The notes under the pieces are model-generated. The model saw only the letters and a program-made list of their open reading frames with translations. It did not search any database and was not told where the DNA came from. The position numbers and the translations under genes are program-made. A stretch of 43,778 nucleotides of DNA from CAZJHD01 sp964545855 (GTDB lineage Bacteria; Planctomycetota; UBA1135; JACQFD01): positions 1 through 43,778 of the forward strand of contig CAZJHD010000035.1 in the NCBI GenBank assembly GCA_964545855.1, written 5' to 3'. Below, piece by piece: positions 41,533-43,778 of the stretch (its first letter is position 1; every line of letters starts with the position of its first letter).

Positions 41533-42429
41533 CTACTTCGACTTCACCGCGTGTCCGCCGAACTGGTTCCTGAGCCCCGCGAGCACCTTCGCGGAGAACG
41601 ACTCGTCCTGCCTCGAACGCAGGCGCGCGAGGAGAGCGAGCGTGATCACCGGCGCCGGGACGTCCTGGTCGATCGCCGTCTGCACGGTCCAGCGGCCCTC
41701 TCCCGAGTCGGCCACCCAGTCGTCGAGGCGCTCGAGCTTCCCGTCCTCCTCGAACATGCGCTCGGCGAGCTCCAGCAGCCACGATCGGACGACGCTTCCT
41801 TGGTTCCACAGGTGGCTGACGGCGCGGAGGTCGAGGTCGAAGGACGACTTCTCGAGGATCTCGAAGCCCTCCGCGTAGGACTGCATCATCCCGTACTCGA
41901 TCCCGTTGTGGACCATCTTCACGAAGTGGCCCGATCCGGGACCGCCCACGTGCAGGTAGCCGTCGGGAGGCGCGAGCGTCGCGAGGGCGGGCTCGATGCG
42001 GGCGAAGTCGGCCTTCTCGCCGCCCACCATGAGGCAGTAGCCGACCTTCAGCCCCCAGATGCCTCCGCTCGTGCCGGCGTCGCACCAGCCGATGCCCTTC
42101 TCGCGGAGCTGCTTCGCGCGGCGCACGGAATCGCGCCAGTTGCAGTTCCCGCCGTCGATGACGAGATCGCCCTTGGCGAGGAGCGGAACGAGCTCGGCGA
42201 GCACGCCCTCGACGGCCGAGTCGGGAACCATGATCCACACGCAGCGGGGCGCCTTCAGCTTCGCCACCACGTCCTTCAGCGAGTCGGCGGCCACGGCGCC
42301 GCGGCTCGCCGCGTCGTCGATGGGGCCACGGGACCGATTCCAGACGACCACTCGGTGGTCCTTCGACTGGAGCAGCCGCGTGACCATGTTGAGGCCCATC
42401 TTTCCGAGACCGACGAAACCGAGGTCCAT
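41533..42429 (-). CDS. gnd: 6-phosphogluconate dehydrogenase, short (YqeC/GndA) type
   Basis: A 298-residue decarboxylating dehydrogenase that converts 6-phosphogluconate to ribulose-5-phosphate and CO2. The N-terminal GFVGLGKMGLNM binds the nucleotide; WNRSRG after the second strand is the cofactor-selecting turn; DGGNCNWRDS contacts the substrate, and HFVKMVHNGIEYG holds the catalytic lysine (K171). It is about 300 residues, not the 470 of classical Gnd, which marks the short form; that form is often NAD-dependent, so the operon may make NADH as well as NADPH. The start at 42429 has AGGAG six bases upstream. Located 71 bases after tal. Confidence 0.93.
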   Translation of the reverse strand: MDLGFVGLGKMGLNMVTRLLQSKDHRVVVWNRSRGPIDDAASRGAVAADSLKDVVAKLKAPRCVWIMVPDSAVEGVLAELVPLLAKGDLVIDGGNCNWRDSVRRAKQLREKGIGWCDAGTSGGIWGLKVGYCLMVGGEKADFARIEPALATLAPPDGYLHVGGPGSGHFVKMVHNGIEYGMMQSYAEGFEILEKSSFDLDLRAVSHLWNQGSVVRSWLLELAERMFEEDGKLERLDDWVADSGEGRWTVQTAIDQDVPAPVITLALLARLRSRQDESFSAKVLAGLRNQFGGHAVKSK

Positions 42430-42500
42430 GGGATCTCCTGCGGTGATTCTCTGGACGGAGTAGCGGGGAGTGGGGTCGGCGAGTGTCGCCGGGGCGAGTG

Positions 42501-43637
42501 CTAGCGGCTCGACGCGAGCTGCTTGCGCTTCGTGTCGATGCCGGCGAGCAGGTCGGTGAACGACTGCGCGAAGGACTTGACGCCGTCTTCCACGAGCTTG
42601 CGGCACACGGCATCCATGTCGATGCCGGCCGCCGCGAGGCTGGCGACGCGCTCCCGTGTCGTCGCCGCCGTTCCCGGAAGCGTCTTCGCGACGACTCCGT
42701 GATCGTCGAAGGCCTCGATCGTGGCCGGAGGCATCGTGTTGACGGTGTTCGGCCCGATGAGCTGCTCGCAGTAGAGGACGTCGCGGTACTCCGGATTCTT
42801 CGTGCTCGTGCTGGCCCAGAGAGGACGCTGCACCTGCGCGCCCTTCGCCGCGAGCGCCTTGAAGCGCGCGGCCCCGAACATCTTGCGGAAGAGCCCGTAG
42901 GCGAGCCGGGCGTTCTCGATGGCGGCGAGCCCGCGCAGCGCGCGCAGCTTCTCGGCCTCGGCGGGGGACCCGGCTTTCTTCGCCTTCTCGTCGAGCTGCT
43001 TGTCGATGGCGGAGTCGACGCGGCTCACGAAGAAGCTCGCGACGGACGCGATCGTGTGGAGAGGCTTGCGGTTCTTCGCGCGCATCTGGAGACCCTCGAT
43101 GTACGCGTCGATCACCTGCTCGTGGGCCTTCACGGAGAAGAGGAGCGTCACGTTGATGTTCAGGCCCGCCGCGATGGCGTCGCGGATCGCCGGAACGCCC
43201 TCCGGTGTCCCCGGGATCTTGATCATGACGTTGGGACGCGCGATCTCCGCGAAGAGCCGCTTCGCCTCGGCGAGCGTCGCCTCGCCGTCGTAGGCGAGAT
43301 CGGGGGAGACCTCGAGGCTGACGTAGCCGTCGAGCCCCTTCGTCTCCTCGTAGGTGGGCTTCAGCACGTCGCAAGCTGCGCGGATGTCCTCGATCGCGAG
43401 CGACTCGTAGATCGCCTTCACGTCCGATCCCGACTTCGCCATCCGTTCGATCGCGCGGTCGTAGTGGGACGTCTCCGAGATCGCCTTCTGGAAGATCGTC
43501 GGATTCGAGGTGACGCCGCGGATGCCGCGCTTGCGGAGCTTCTCGAGCCCTCCGGAGGTGAGCAGGTCGCGCGAGATGTTGTCGAGCCAGACGCTCTGGC
43601 CTTGGTCGGCGAGCTGGAGGAGAGGCGAAGAGGACAT
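42501..43637 (-). CDS. tal: transaldolase
   Basis: A 378-residue class I transaldolase of the long (actinobacterial/cyanobacterial TalB2-like) type. It moves a three-carbon unit between sugar phosphates. GVTSNPTIFQKAI near residues 41-53 and VMIKIPGTPEG with the Schiff-base lysine K140 are the family signatures; NVTLLFSVKAH, RPLWASTSTKNP and NTMPPATIEAF complete the barrel. The ATG at 43637 is preceded by GGAG about eight bases upstream; an in-frame GTG at 43739 would add unrelated residues. It is the first gene of the pentose-phosphate operon. The 140 bases upstream to the window end include an AT-rich patch near 43721-43735 that may contain the promoter. Confidence 0.95.
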   Translation of the reverse strand: MSSSPLLQLADQGQSVWLDNISRDLLTSGGLEKLRKRGIRGVTSNPTIFQKAISETSHYDRAIERMAKSGSDVKAIYESLAIEDIRAACDVLKPTYEETKGLDGYVSLEVSPDLAYDGEATLAEAKRLFAEIARPNVMIKIPGTPEGVPAIRDAIAAGLNINVTLLFSVKAHEQVIDAYIEGLQMRAKNRKPLHTIASVASFFVSRVDSAIDKQLDEKAKKAGSPAEAEKLRALRGLAAIENARLAYGLFRKMFGAARFKALAAKGAQVQRPLWASTSTKNPEYRDVLYCEQLIGPNTVNTMPPATIEAFDDHGVVAKTLPGTAATTRERVASLAAAGIDMDAVCRKLVEDGVKSFAQSFTDLLAGIDTKRKQLASSR

Positions 43638-43778
43638 GGGGAAGGCTCCAGTTGCGAGAGATCTTCGAGAAGGAATCGAGCGCGGAGCACCGGCGAAGCG
43701 GGACGACGCCGAGCCGGGGCATTCTAAATAGGAGTTCACGATTCGGAGAGGTTGCCGCGATCAGGCGGCCAACGCGGT

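Noticed and set aside
43715..43740. Promoter for tal (TAGAAT on the minus strand at 43721-43726)
   Set aside because: A -10-like hexamer is present but no matching -35 lies at 16-18 bases; kept only as a remark in the tal entry.
1..43778. tRNA, rRNA, CRISPR array, intact insertion sequence, replication origin
   Set aside because: Read for T-loop-like GTTCGA-type motifs, regular spaced repeats, transposase motifs and AT-rich iterons; none was found.

Overview
The window is a very GC-rich, gene-dense stretch of bacterial chromosome, apparently from a scaffold because it contains a 100-N gap at 22634-22733. The gene content suggests a planctomycete or a close relative: secreted FG-GAP propeller proteins that end in a shared C-terminal module, a Ser/Thr kinase with the N-terminal region typical of planctomycete kinases, many hypothetical secreted proteins and lipoproteins, few clear Shine-Dalgarno sites, and OpcA next to glucose-6-phosphate dehydrogenase. 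This placement is an inference from protein style, not from a marker gene.

Layout. 1-1200: a kinase fragment broken by an in-frame stop at its catalytic loop, and a decayed DUF4143 ATPase. 1230-5315: a seven-bladed propeller protein, a two-helix membrane protein with a prokaryotic YEATS-like domain, a small CDF-type transporter and an intradiol-dioxygenase-like lipoprotein. 5538-7521: two divergent HNH nucleases. 7543-12039: a secreted Tiki/EreA-superfamily-like protein, a large 14-motif propeller protein and a small unknown. 12263-15712: a secreted fusion of two TldD-like halves, only the first with metal ligands. 15760-18150: a PIN-toxin/antitoxin pair, an AAA/DUF4143 ATPase, and a frameshifted second copy of part of the antitoxin gene on the far side of that ATPase. 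18159-20593: three tandem cytochrome-P460-like lipoproteins. 20872-24024: a PrcB-C protein behind a sigma-54-like site, a membrane protein, a secreted helix-hairpin-helix protein, a gap beside a palindrome, a DUF6265 remnant and a secreted unknown. 24404-30968: a penicillin-acylase-family protein, an orphan contractile tail sheath, a frameshifted FMN reductase and a secreted unknown. 31122-33743: transketolase and a Rieske protein. 33873-37898: a four-gene pseudopilin operon that includes a c-heme motif. 37981-43637: a pentose-phosphate operon, tal-gnd-zwf-opcA-pgl.

How the genes work together. The pentose-phosphate operon plus the nearby transketolase gives the oxidative branch and most of the non-oxidative branch in one place. 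The pseudopilin operon looks like one envelope machine, with overlapping or tightly spaced genes. The P460-like triplet is a recent local expansion. The left half and the gap region are rich in accessory and decayed genes (five remnants or frameshifts), while the right end is metabolic core. No tRNA, rRNA, CRISPR array, intact insertion sequence or replication origin was seen.
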